Source of the DNA: Turnera subulata
Lineage: Eukaryota; Streptophyta; Magnoliopsida; Malpighiales; Passifloraceae
Direction: 5' to 3'
Assembly (NCBI GenBank): GCA_028386065.3
Contig: JAKUCV010003327.1
Location: 1 to 64,000, forward strand
Length of the DNA stretch: 64,000 nt
Under the pieces are notes generated by a model. The model did no database searches and was not told the DNA's origin. It saw only the letters and a list, made by a program, of their open reading frames with translations. Shown here one piece after another: positions 1-10,609 of the stretch. The translations under genes and the position numbers were made by a program. Each line of letters starts with the position of its first letter. The first letter of the stretch is position 1.

Positions 1-943
1 TAGAAGTTAGGCTACTGTGTGCTGATGACCGGTTGTTTCGAGCGGGAAGTGATACCCCTCGGGTTTGCTTGCAGTTTAGCAAGTGTTATGCAGATTTGCA
101 TGTGGGTCTGTGATGACCGGTTTCTACCTCCCTCCTTCTACCTCCCCCTTTCTACCTCCCTCTTTCTCTCTGTCTCTCTCTCTCTCTCTATGGTTATGTC
201 GGGCTTCGTGCCTGGTTTATATGGGCTTCGTGCCTGGTTTATTTGGGCTTCGTACCTGGTTGTCTCATGAGACGGGACCAAGCTCGACGCACACAGTAGG
301 GGGCCCTGAACAATAAAAAGTAATAAGAAATCTTATAACACAACAGATGAAGAATAATAAACTGTATGCTTGATTGTGTTGGCATGTTAGTACTGATTGT
401 TGCATGTTTGCTTGCATGACTTGTTACTCTGCTTTCCCTTCGGACCTGATCTGCACACTCTCATAATTAGATATATATTGCTCACTGAGTAGGCGACTCA
501 CATAATCGCCAACGTTGTTTTTCAGACTTTAGATAGCGTGCAGCCACTTCCTTCTTTTCCCGGAGTACGGACGTGGACATCCCAGCAGGTAGCCGTGCTT
601 GTTCTGCCGGTTGGATCCATAGTGTCGGCATGCATACTGTCTTCTCATATTTTATTCCATTTATTTCTTCCGCTGCATTGGATTTATATTGAGATGTCAC
701 TTTTGATTTTGGATTGTTTTATCGGCGGATTGCCGGGATTTACTATTGATGTTATTCGGCAGGATGCCGGGTTTGATTTGAGGCTTGCTAAGCCGGTTGT
801 CTATGTTGTTATGACATCTCTTTTTATTGAGGATTTTGGATAATGTTTTTGATATTGATTTTCGTGCCCCAGGTTTCAAGGGCATTTTGGTAATTTCCTT
901 GAGTTTTGATATTTTATTGTTAAATTGGGACACGGGTGTTTCA
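1..943 (+). mobile_element. 3' part of an unassigned LTR, left end outside the window
   Basis: This stretch has no convincing coding region. It holds a CT-rich run (about 120-190), three copies of a 22-bp repeat (199-264) and a T-rich 3' part. It ends at 943 in GGGTGTTTCA, a usual form of a plant Gypsy LTR end. The sequence immediately after it (944 on) matches the interior of another LTR family, so 943/944 is read as an insertion boundary. The 5' end and the target duplication partner lie outside the window, so the family cannot be named. The call rests on the junction and the CA terminus only. Confidence 0.4.
199..264 (+). repeat. Three tandem copies of a 22-bp unit
   Basis: The unit GGGCTTCGTGCCTGGTTTAT plus two spacer bases occurs three times, the last copy with one substitution. 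It lies within the partial LTR at the window edge, about 10 bp after the CT microsatellite. Confidence 0.75.
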
Positions 944-2553
944 AAAATTAAATGGAAGAAAAATAGTAATAATATTTATAGTTTGGAAATAATATTCTGG
1001 GTGGGAATATGGGAAATAATATTCCGGAAAGGAATAATATTTGGAAAGTATATATATATAGTAAATAATGATTATTTTGAGGAAATAATTTTGGAAAGGG
1101 TATTATCAAGGTAATAAAATACCGGAATAATATCCGGGTATAAGTATAAGTATAGTAGGGTATTTGGCACATGGATAATAAATGGTGAATGATGATGATA
1201 ATGGAGAATTAACCGGGGAAGTAACCAAGCCGAGTCAGTATTTATTTTCGGTACACAGTATTAGCATGGCATTTGCATATCACCTTATGTGTGCATATTA
1301 TTTGATTGATATAGGAGTTGATAACGAGCAATTTGCTGAGGAACCGGACTTGGAATTTGCTGGGCATTTCCATATTTGATAATCGGCTAAGGTGAGGATG
1401 GATAACTCTTGTTATGTGCCTGTAATACTTTGTGTGCTTTGTTGTTCGATTGAACTGCTGAATTGTTGATTGTTGGCTGAATAACTGCTGTGGATATTAT
1501 TGTTGCCATTGGGCTGTGATTTTGATTCTGTGGATAATATGCTGAGATTGATGTTGAACTATTGACTGTAGAAAATTGAGAAAAGGAAATTGGAATTTGA
1601 AATTGGAATTGATTTGAGATGATGATATAATTGTCATGTGGAAAGTAGTGGTACGACCCGATGGTTTGAAAATTAATTTTGAGATGCTATGGTCGGTTAC
1701 TTGGTTTGTTTGGCTTGTTGCCTGTGGTTAGGGTATACCAAATACCCAGTGGTTCGGATATACCGAATATCCGTTTGGCTTATTGCCTGTGGTTAGGGTA
1801 TACCAAATACCCAGTGGTTCGGATATACCGAATATTCGGTTGGCATGTTGCCTGAGGTTGGGGTATACCGAATACCCAGTGGTTTGGATATACCAAATAT
1901 CCGGGTTTTGAGATATGGATTGGTTCTTGACCTAGCATCCGGAATTAATTGATAACCAGGTACGACCCTAGCTTGTCCAGTGACGGGGGCCCGGAAGATA
2001 AAATTGGTAATAATAATAAATATTCTTTTGGTCTTGGCTCAGTTTGTGAAGATATGTTTTTGCTTGTCTGTGATTGCTTTTAAGTATTACGGTTGCTTGC
2101 ATATCACTGATTATCCTTCGTCGGTGAGCACTTCGGACTCACCCCTCGCCTGCGGTGTTTCATCCCGTAGGTTAAGTTGTTTCGTAGTTCAGGTACGACG
2201 TTCGATGGCTGCTGCTTTCTTCTCCACCTGACTCCGGATCCATACCTCCGCTGCATGTGCATTAAGTCTTCCGCTGCTGTTCTATTGCATATGATGCTAT
2301 ATTACAATTCCGTTGCTGTGTGATATATGGTGCTGTGTTGCTGTTTTCCTGTGATGCTTATATTACTAATACCATCTGCTGCTGCTGTTGAGCACTGTGT
2401 TTGGATTGAATAATGGTTCCCGAGTATGGGTGACAGTTATATTTAATAGCTTGCTGATGTATAATATTGCACGATGTACTGTCTGTTCTATCAATATGAA
2501 TAGTTTCGGCACGTGTTTACTGTATTACGGTAAATACGGGTCGGGGCGCTTCA
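944..2553 (+). mobile_element. Long-LTR Gypsy family, 3' 1.6 kb of an LTR copy
   Basis: This matches, in opposite orientation, the LTRs at 45576-47756, 51090-54186 and 54642-57380. It shares the palindromic tandem repeat (1731-1903), a conserved block (about 2110-2200) with the sequence GTGAGCACTTCGGACTCACC, and the terminal GGGTCGGGGCGCTTCA. The 5' part is interrupted at 943/944 by another LTR. A possible mini-exon lies at 1315-1391, with TATAG before it and GTGAGG after it. It contains no element coding region. Confidence 0.8.
1731..1903 (+). repeat. Tandem array of paired short palindromes in the LTR
   Basis: Three units of about 65 bp each carry two dyads: GGGTATACCAAATACCC (1731-1747, 1796-1812, variant at 1861-1877) and CGGATATACCGAATATCCG (1755-1773, variants at 1820-1838 and 1885-1903). 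The same array occurs in the other copies of this LTR with a different number of units. Confidence 0.9.
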
Positions 2554-3810
2554 ATATTATTCATGAGGAAATGTATATAATTCTCGCCCAATTGATTAAA
2601 AAAGCAAACCTTAATCAATTTTGCTTTAGCAGTGATTTCCTGAGTCAATTCAGATTTAAGAAATAATAATAGATCCAGACTAATTCAGATCAAGGTATAA
2701 TTAGAATCATAAATTTCTAGAATGCTGTATTTTTAAGACTCCCAAATTCCTTTGTTAAGTTAGAACAACTCTAACCACTTGATCTAACCCATCAAATTTA
2801 ATCAATAAAATATTACCCATTTTATTAATTAAATCTTATTTAACTTTTTTTACCGCTTATTTTTTTACACAGTTGCACAAACTTGTTCTACGTAGCAGAG
2901 GCTGCTGCTTGGTTTCGTGTTGTGACAAAGTGATTACTATTTTATTCGGCGTACTTGTATAAATCATTAATCCAACTAATTTTGAATCCACCAAATTCGC
3001 ACAATTAATCTGATTTTTTTACAATAAATGATAACACGTCGAAACCTGGCGACAAACAGCGGAACAAAAGTTAGCAATTTATAAGAACCAAAGTTTTCCT
3101 CAAAAAGGGCACACTCCACTTGGAGAAACCTATAGCAATCGTAGTCCTTCGGCATATTCGACGCCAAACAAATCTATGCGTGGAATTGTTGGCCTGTTTT
3201 CTTTCCAGTCCTCTCGAAATATTTATATTCCATGTATTGATTCGTTATTAGTTATTACAATATTCATAATTAAAAGGTTGAATGTAATCGTGTATTTATC
3301 GTTTTTTTAAGGAAATTCTCATATAAATAATCTTATTATAGTTTGATGAAAATGAAAAGCCTTGCAATCTGTAGTTGAAGTGTAAAACCACAGGATGATG
3401 AAAAAAAATTTCCCAGGTCTACACTATTTATGGATGTTTAATTATTTTTTTTGGTTTCTCATTCCCCCCACTAAACTTTTATGATTAACATGGCTGTGAG
3501 TGCATATTCATTAAATAAATAACAAAACTGAAAAGACATTCAAAAATAAAAAATGCATGAGAATGTGATATGTTAAAATTTACATGGATTTTACATCCAC
3601 CAAATGAAAACAAACATAAAAGTTTGCTTTGAAACAGAGAGGATCGTAGATGGATTTAACCAAATACAGATGGTTATGATTCAAATCTAATGGCAAAGTA
3701 TTAATTCTAGTGGATTGTTCTAAAGTAAGCCACAGCTGGAGGCTGTTGGTATAGCTCATTATTTGATGCTCATAATTCAAGAATCTTCCCTTATGTGAAA
3801 TCTTGAGCGT
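2554..3810. other. AT-rich intergenic DNA, no gene seen
   Basis: Open frames here are short and have many stops. I see no domain, RNA gene or repeat boundary. It lies between the LTR end at 2553 and the small LTR element starting at 3811. Confidence 0.6.
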
Positions 3811-4011
3811 TGTTATAAATATTAAAGTGAATGTCATTTTTAGTATACCTAACGTGGCTTTGTCACCTTCCCCTTCTCATGTTTATAAATACACTGCAAA
3901 AAAATGAAGCTTTGTGATGAATGAAAAACACCGTTCTGCCTCATCCTATTTCCATGCTCCTCCTTATTCTTCTTCTTCAATCATCATCATTAACATACAC
4001 ATTTTACAACA
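3811..4011 (+). repeat. Left LTR of the TRIM-like element
   Basis: TG...CA ends. It is close to identical to 5152-5357 over its length, which suggests fairly recent insertion. Confidence 0.88.
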
Positions 4012-5151
4012 CGTTATCAGCACGAAGCCGCCTCTACCCGAGCTTCGATTCGCAGTGAAGTGAAGAAAAAGAATGAAAAAGATGCAGAAAAAGAAAAAAC
4101 CCGTCACCTTTCAACACTCGGTTACTGTTCACGCGGATGCGATCAGCGCCGCCAACCATCTCACCGCCGCCACCAGCGCGTTCCCCGCGCCGTCGACGTC
4201 TTGCCGCTGCCATCCCCATCTGCACCCGCCGCCTGACGCGCCGCCGGGAGGAGAAGACCCGACGGCGAGCCCGGTGACCCGACAATGCAAGTCGGGTCTG
4301 CCTCTTCAACCCGCGACGGCCGCTCCTCTCCCTCTTCCTCCAGCACACCGCGTCGCCCAGCCGCCGCCCCCGCCTCCTGCCAGCCTAGCTCATTCGCCCC
4401 CGTCGCCCGTCTTGCCGATGTGTCCCGCGCCGATAACCGACCCGACGGGTCGAGCCACCTCGTGCCTCCTCACGCGGGCTCGCTCGGCCGCCAACTGCCG
4501 CGCCTTGTCCCGCCGCTGCCTTCATGCCGCGCCGCTAGCCTCTCCTGCACCGCCCTGCCTGTCGTCGTCGCCTGCAACTCGCCAAGTCGCGTGACCCGCG
4601 AGCTGGAGAAGACGACCCAGACGGGTCGCGGGCCTGATCTGCTGGGTCTGGGTATTCCGGGCCTGGGCTTGCACAGTTTACACATCTGGGCTGACACTAT
4701 TTTGGCCCACCCAAAAAAAAAACCTGGGCTTCTACCGGTCCAGCCCAAAATTAAGAAAAAAAAAAACAGGGTAAATGAAAAAAGGGGAGAGAAAGAAAAA
4801 GAAAAGGAGAAAAAAAAGAATTTAGAATTTATATTGCCGAAATTTAGCATCTCGGGATTTTTCCGGCAAGCCCAGAAGTGTTTGGTCGGAATTCAGTGTC
4901 TCGGGATTTTTCCCGGCAAGCCCGGAAGGCTATTGAATTTATTTTATTATTTTTTCATTTATATTAAGCTTGGGCTCATATTAGACCCATTATATTTTAA
5001 TATTCTGTTCTTTACATTTCAATTGGGTTCATATAAGGCCCATTGTATTTCATTTTTCGTTTTAATTTCTTTACGATTTTATTGGGCTCGTATAAGGCCC
5101 ATCACATTTACTTTGTGTATTCTAACCAATAGAAAATGACATTAAAGGGAG

Positions 5152-5357
5152 TGTTATAAATATTAAAGTGAATGTCATTTTTAATATACCTAACGTGGCT
5201 TTATCACCTTCCCCTTCTTATGTTTATAAATACACTGCAAAACAATGAAGCTTTGTGATGAATGAAAAACACCGTTCTGTCTCTTCCTATTTCTATCTCT
5301 TGCTCCTCCTTATTCTTCTTCTTCAATCATCATCATTAACACACACAATTTACAACA
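5152..5357 (+). repeat. Right LTR of the TRIM-like element
   Basis: TG...CA ends, preceded by a polypurine tract and followed by AGCGT, the target duplication. Confidence 0.88.
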
Positions 5358-6808
5358 AGCGTGACATCTTTGGAAATAAGTTAGTCATCTCACTTTACTC
5401 CAACACCGCAGAAATTGTTAATGGAAATACATCCATCCATCCATCCATCCAAATTATGGTGGACCACGGTAGCTGTCAGGCTTGAAAGAGGATCAAATCC
5501 AAATCTTAAGGTATAATCCATCTATTTATGAAATTATGTATTTATTTTAACTGTTAAATACTAGTTTGTTTTGATTAGAAAAACAGCTTCTATAATTTCC
5601 AGGGAAGAAAATTTATTTTACTGGTTCCGGCCCAAAGTTTAGCAACTTGATCAGTTTGACTGGGTTAATGGAGTAGGGGAAATTACATTAACAGCAGCAA
5701 GTCAACATGTACCTGAAACAATAAACAAATTAATGTGGAATCAATCTACATATTTGACGAAAAAAAAAAATCAACTTGGCTAACGCCTAACTGGTCATAT
5801 AGCTTGACTCATATAGATTCTGACTTTTACCCATTCTTAATTCGATGATTTCAATTGTGGGATGAGAAATGCCTAAAATATGAAGTCACTTTCGCATTTT
5901 ATCATTTGACTAATTCAATTAAGTCTCATTTTGACTGGGCTAATCCTACTATGGACTTCAATTTATATTCCATGAGATTGAGGGCAGTCTCCAAAATTTT
6001 AGTTTAAAGGAAGGTGGTGTTCTTATGCTTTTTTTTTTTTCAAAAAAACAATAAAGGAGACCAGAGTTCATGTCAACAGTCAGTAAATATCTGCCGTGGA
6101 TCTCAAGCCACATTTAAAAAAATGAAGAGATTTCGCTTTTGAAAAAAAACACACACACACACAAAGAGATTGACCCAACTGTCTTATCTTTATTTCGGTC
6201 TGTAAGAGATTCCTCCTGGGTTGGCTTATATACACAATGAAAAACAGAAAATGTCGTTCTCACAAAAGAAGACTTTTTCAGAAAATGCCGTCCCCTTTTT
6301 CGTAGAAATCTATTGTAATGGTTTTTTTCGGCCACAATGGGGGGATACCATCATGAAACAACAATTCTTGATACCAAACTTCATATCAATTTAAAGAGTT
6401 TTTATGTCAATTCTTTTACTGAACAAAAAAAAAAAAGATAGTGTTCTCTATCAAAAAAAAAATAAAGATAGTGCTATCATAATTGTCTCTCTCAATTTAG
6501 GCTCCAAATTTTAAATTTTATCATGAAATTAGACCTTTAAGAAAGATGTTCTTTAGAAGAACATAATAAACCCCTAACCAACCTCACATATCGTATAGTG
6601 TTGAGAACTACTAAAACTCAAACATGATCAGCAATTACTAATTACTAATGTATAGAAGAAAATCATAGTTAATCACTTATATTCGTATAAAGAGCTTGAT
6701 TGAAAACACTAAATTGTAGCATCCCTGGTATTTCTATATTTGACCACTCCCTGATACCTTCCCCAAAAGTTGGCCCATTCTGTTTTTTTTTGTTTAAAAC
6801 CAAAAATT
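5358..6808. other. Intergenic DNA with microsatellites
   Basis: It contains a (CATC)n run near 5431-5450, an (AC)n run near 6150-6163 and A-rich runs near 6426-6465. No gene is supported. A stretch around 6736-6790 resembles 13637-13695 on the far side of the Copia element, so an old local repeat flanks that insertion. Confidence 0.55.
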
Positions 6809-6937
6809 TGTTATAAAAGAATGAATGTCATGTGTTCCACGTGTGCACCACCTACCTATCTGCAATAAAATCGCAGTGCCCCTTCTTCCTCTACTTCTCC
6901 ATCTTCTTCTTCATAAAAACATGAGAAATTTACAACA
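6809..6937 (+). repeat. Left LTR of the Copia element
   Basis: 129 bp with TG...CA ends. It aligns to 12981-13164 except for one internal deletion of 55-56 bp. Confidence 0.88.
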
Positions 6938-7023
6938 CGTTATCAGCACGATAGTCTTCTACCCCGAGCAAGACGATTTCTAGTGCAAAAATAGGCTAAA
7001 AAAAACAAAGAAAAGCAGAAACA

Positions 7024-7560
7024 ATGGAAGAGATGAACAGTATGCCACCCATGCCACGGATACTGTTCACGCCGAGTTGTTCCGGCCCGCTGCTCATCTC
7101 ACCGCCACAACCATCCTCGTCCCCTCCCTGTCGCCGACTGAACGGCGCCTCCTCCGCCCATTGCCGCCGCCGGACGCGCGCCCATAGGAGGAGAAAACCC
7201 GACAAGAAACCCGCCGGATCCTCCCCTCCTCGACGGGTCTTGTCGACGGGTCCCCTGCACGCGACGGCCACCGTACTCCACCAGCCTCCAGCAACGCCGC
7301 GTCGCCAAGCAGCCGTCCTGCTCGCGTTCCATGCCGCGCGCCTCAGCCGTCGCTGCTCTCACGTCCCCGCCGTCGCCGCCCCCTGCAACACCCGATCGTT
7401 CTTTTCTCACGCCGCTGTCCTGCTGCTGCCGCCGCTGCTCACTGCACCTCGACGCCGGCCTCACCGCCTTCGTCTTCCCTCGCGCCGCGCTCTTCTCCGC
7501 CACCAGTAGGCGATGCGAAGCCACCACAGCCCGGCTTCCCCTCCCTCGCGTCCGGTAAGT
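7024..7560 (+). other. GC-rich leader block ending in a splice-donor-like site
   Basis: A GC-rich stretch follows an A-rich leader and starts with ATG at 7024. The open frame is rich in proline, serine and arginine, and no domain is recognised. Near 7554 lies CCGGTAAGTAACC, a full-consensus plant splice donor. A GC-rich block at the same relative place occurs in the small element at 3811-5357 and in the long Gypsy LTRs. Whether it is translated is unknown. Confidence 0.5.
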
Positions 7561-8230
7561 AACCGGGTAACCCGGCTGTGCACTTGGGTCAAGGACAGAC
7601 CCGGCTGGGCTGACCTTGGTGGACTCACTTCTTTGGCCTGGGTTGACCAACCTGGGCTGCTGACTTGGGCTTTGGGCTTAGACATGGGCTGCTGCAGAAG
7701 CCTACTGTCCACGACCCAGCCGAACTTAAAAAACAGGAGGAGGATAAAAAAAAAATAATAATTCTGAAAAGAATTTTTATTTTGAAAATATATATATATG
7801 GTAACTAATAGTAGTTATGAAAATAATGTTGAAAAGGGTATTATTAAGTATATTATGCATAGAATAATAATCGGGTGTAATTATGGTATATATTTTGACA
7901 CATGGATTATATGGTGAATAATGATTTTGCTCGGAATCCTGCAAACCCAGAAGTGTTTGGCCGGAATTTGATGCCTCAGAAAATTATCCGGCGACTGTGA
8001 ACAGTAATTTGCGCCTCAGAATTTTTCCCGGCAAGCCTGGAAGGCAATTATTCTTATTTTGTGTTTGGCCGGAATTTGATGCCACAGAAAATTATCCGGC
8101 ACAGTGAATAGTAATTTCTGGCGACCATGAAAAGTGATTTTGGCCGAAATTTGAAACCTCGGATTTTTCCTGGCAAAGCCCGGAAGATCGTTATATAAGC
8201 CCGGAAGGCCGTAATATCTATTATATTTAT

Positions 8231-8494
8231 TTATTGGCCGGCTAAGCCGCCTTTATCGTATTAGTATATATTATATATTATTGCCGAAAGATTTATCGAG
8301 TAAGCATATTTTCTGTTTTTATTTAAATTCCTATTGGGCTATTAAAAAGGCCCATTATTTATTTATTGGCCGGCTAAGCCGCCTTTATCGTATTAGTGTA
8401 TATTATATATTATTGCCGAAAGATTTATCGAGTAAGCATATTTTCAGTTTTTATTTAAATTCCTATTGGGCTATTAAAAATGCCCATTATTCAT
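8231..8494 (+). repeat. 132-bp tandem duplication
   Basis: The segment beginning TTATTGGCCGGCTAAGCCGC at 8231 is repeated at 8363 and begins a third time at 8495. The period is 132 bp, a multiple of three, so an open frame at 8281-8547 reads through with a repeated peptide. It includes GGGCTATTAAAAAGGCCC, one of several GGGC/GCCC dyads in this part of the element. Confidence 0.9.
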
Positions 8495-8848
8495 TTATTG
8501 GCCGGCTAAGCCGCCTATTTCTTTACGATTTTATTGGGCTCGTATAAGGCCCATCGTATTTAATTTGCGAAAATTTAATTTTAATTGGGCTATAAAAAGG
8601 GCCCATTGTATTTAATTATCTTCCCTTTAATTTTATTTATATTTTGCTTAGGCTCGTACAAGGCCCATCAATTTTATTTTTCCGGTCATTTACTTTCCTT
8701 GGGGTAATTAATATAAGCCCCCTTGATTATTTACTTTACTTAAGCATTTATATATTCAATTATGTTATTTGAATTTTTGAGGCCCCTTAAACTTTCTGGA
8801 AGAAATTTATAATGGGCATTAAATGCGAAAATGCATTTAAATGAGAAT

Positions 8849-10592
8849 AGTCTGAAAGACTAAATGTAAGAGTCCAGAAGACTCGGGAAAAGAAAAAATA
8901 CAACGAAGACTGGAAGTCTTACCGTTCAAAAGATCCTGAAGATCCTTCAAAGAAAAATCGAAAATAAACACTATTACCACCAGAAGATGGAAATTATATG
9001 ACCACCAGAAGGTGGATATTATACTTGCTTACCCTGAAGGAGCAATTTATTTTATATTCAATTTATTTTTATGTTCAGTTTAAATTATTACGCATTGCAA
9101 TTTATTTTTTTTTACTTTTCAATACTTTATAATTGTTTCTTTGAATAATGCCTGAAGCATTAGTCTCGAAGACAATGCAAAATTGACATCCACAGGGGGA
9201 GAATTATATGTGTGGATGTCAATATAACACATTATGACATCTTGAAATGAAAAATGATTAACACGCTCCAGAAGAGCATAAATTCGAATATGTTCCTGAA
9301 GAACGCATGTTTTAATATGATCTAGAAGATCGTATATTTACGCGAGTACAGACACCCCCGGTAATAAAAGCAATAATCATGGATACCGTCGAATTGGCTC
9401 TGCTCCATTCCCTGAAGTGAATGTGATTGTATGTAATAATTTTGATTATGGTTATGAACATTCGATTGGACACAAACAGGCCTTATAACAAGGCATCGAG
9501 TAAATGGTTATCAAATGTCCCTGAAGGGCAAATCTAATATTGATGAAACCGTTGCTTACCCTGAAGGTATAAGCTTGAATGATTTTATTTTATATTCAGC
9601 TTTATTATTAATTGTTATATTTATTACATTATGTTTATTTCATGCATGTTATTACTGCTAAATTTTTAATGTGAACATGAAACTATCGTTGACTCGGGCA
9701 TTTGTCCTGAAGACAATGCAATGACATATTCCGTATTTAATAAACGGAAATTATTCATAAGTAACAATAATAGTACAATCTCAAGAAAATTAATATGCTC
9801 TAGAAGAGCACAAGTTTAATATACTCTAGAAGAGTATATATTTAAGCTCCAGAAGACCATAACTTTCACTATACTTTAGAAAAGTATATATCTAAGCTCC
9901 AGAAGAGCACAAGTTATATTAAAATCTAGAATAGCACATATTTACGCTCCAGAGGAGCATGAGATTTAATATACTCCGGATAGGTAAAATATTTATGCTC
10001 TGGAAGAGCTTGAATTTTATTATACTCCAGAAGAGCATAAATATCATTATACTCTTGAAGAGTACAAACTTTTATATTTATAATAATTAATAAAAATTAT
10101 ATTGAGACAGTAAAGAGATATTGAATATCCCCATGTTAAAATGCCTATAGGAAACTAATAAGTGGGGGAAAGTTTACTTACGTTATTCTTTACATTGTAC
10201 TACATAAATATTTGAGTCAATAAAAGTTATCGTAACCAGCTTGAAGCTGGCACTTAGCAGTCTGAAGCTTGCATACAGCAGCTTGAAGCTGGTACATTAT
10301 AGCCCGAAGCAGACACTAGCCTGAAGCTAGCAATTTATGTTATTGAACTTATCATACCCAGCCAGAAGCTGGAATGCACTAACCTGAAGCTAGCAATTTT
10401 AAGTGTTTAAATACACAGTTTGCACAGCCTGAAGCTGAGACCAACTAGAAGTTGGCTGATTAATATGTAATTTATAGCTAGTAATGCACCAGCCAGAAGC
10501 TGGCAAATAATCTTCCTAAGCCATCATATCCAGCCTGAAGCTGGCATATATATATATATAACAGCCTGAAGCTGGCACCAACTTGAAGTTGG
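8849..10592 (+). repeat. Array of several dozen mini-palindromes centred on CNGAAG
   Basis: Short dyads occur about every 20-60 bp. The central bases are mostly CTGAAG, CAGAAG or TAGAAG, with changing but self-complementary arms. Examples are GCTCCAGAAGAGC (9265-9277), GTTCCTGAAGAAC (9292-9304), GATCTAGAAGATC (9319-9331), TGCTCTAGAAGAGCA (9796-9810), ATACTCTAGAAGAGTAT (9821-9837), CCAGCTTGAAGCTGG (10236-10250), CTAGCCTGAAGCTAG (10316-10330) and CCAACTTGAAGTTGG (10578-10592). The tract lies between the leader region and the pre-integrase motif, where gag and protease would be expected in a Copia element. No open frame runs through it. Confidence 0.9.
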
Positions 10593-10609
10593 TACATGGA
10601 CATATTGAT

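Larger units (their letters stand above)
3811..5357 (+). mobile_element. Small non-autonomous LTR retrotransposon (TRIM-like), complete
   Basis: Direct repeats of about 200 bp (3811-4011 and 5152-5357) begin TGTTATAAAT and end TACAACA. They are flanked by the 5-bp duplication AGCGT (3806-3810 and 5358-5362). The conserved CGTTATCAGCACGA directly after the left repeat is the likely primer binding region, and a purine-rich ATTAAAGGGAG precedes the right repeat. The 1.1-kb interior encodes no gag or pol. It holds an A-rich leader, a GC-rich block (about 4120-4680) and repeated GGGC...GCCC motifs. The LTR ends and the post-LTR motif match the Copia element at 6809-13164, so this is probably a non-autonomous relative mobilised in trans. 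The long open frames in the GC-rich block are compositional and no domain is recognised in them. Confidence 0.88.

Noticed and set aside
4285..5139. 284-codon frame in the small LTR element
   Set aside because: It runs from the GC-rich block through an A-rich run into LTR-proximal AT-rich DNA. No domain is seen, and several overlapping frames on both strands are equally open.
7099..7650. Long - strand frame in the Copia leader
   Set aside because: It is antisense to the element, caused by high GC, with no recognisable motif.
8849..10592. CRISPR-like array
   Set aside because: The repeats vary in sequence and spacing, have no constant repeat unit, no cas genes are present and the DNA is plant nuclear. 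They are palindromes in a retrotransposon.
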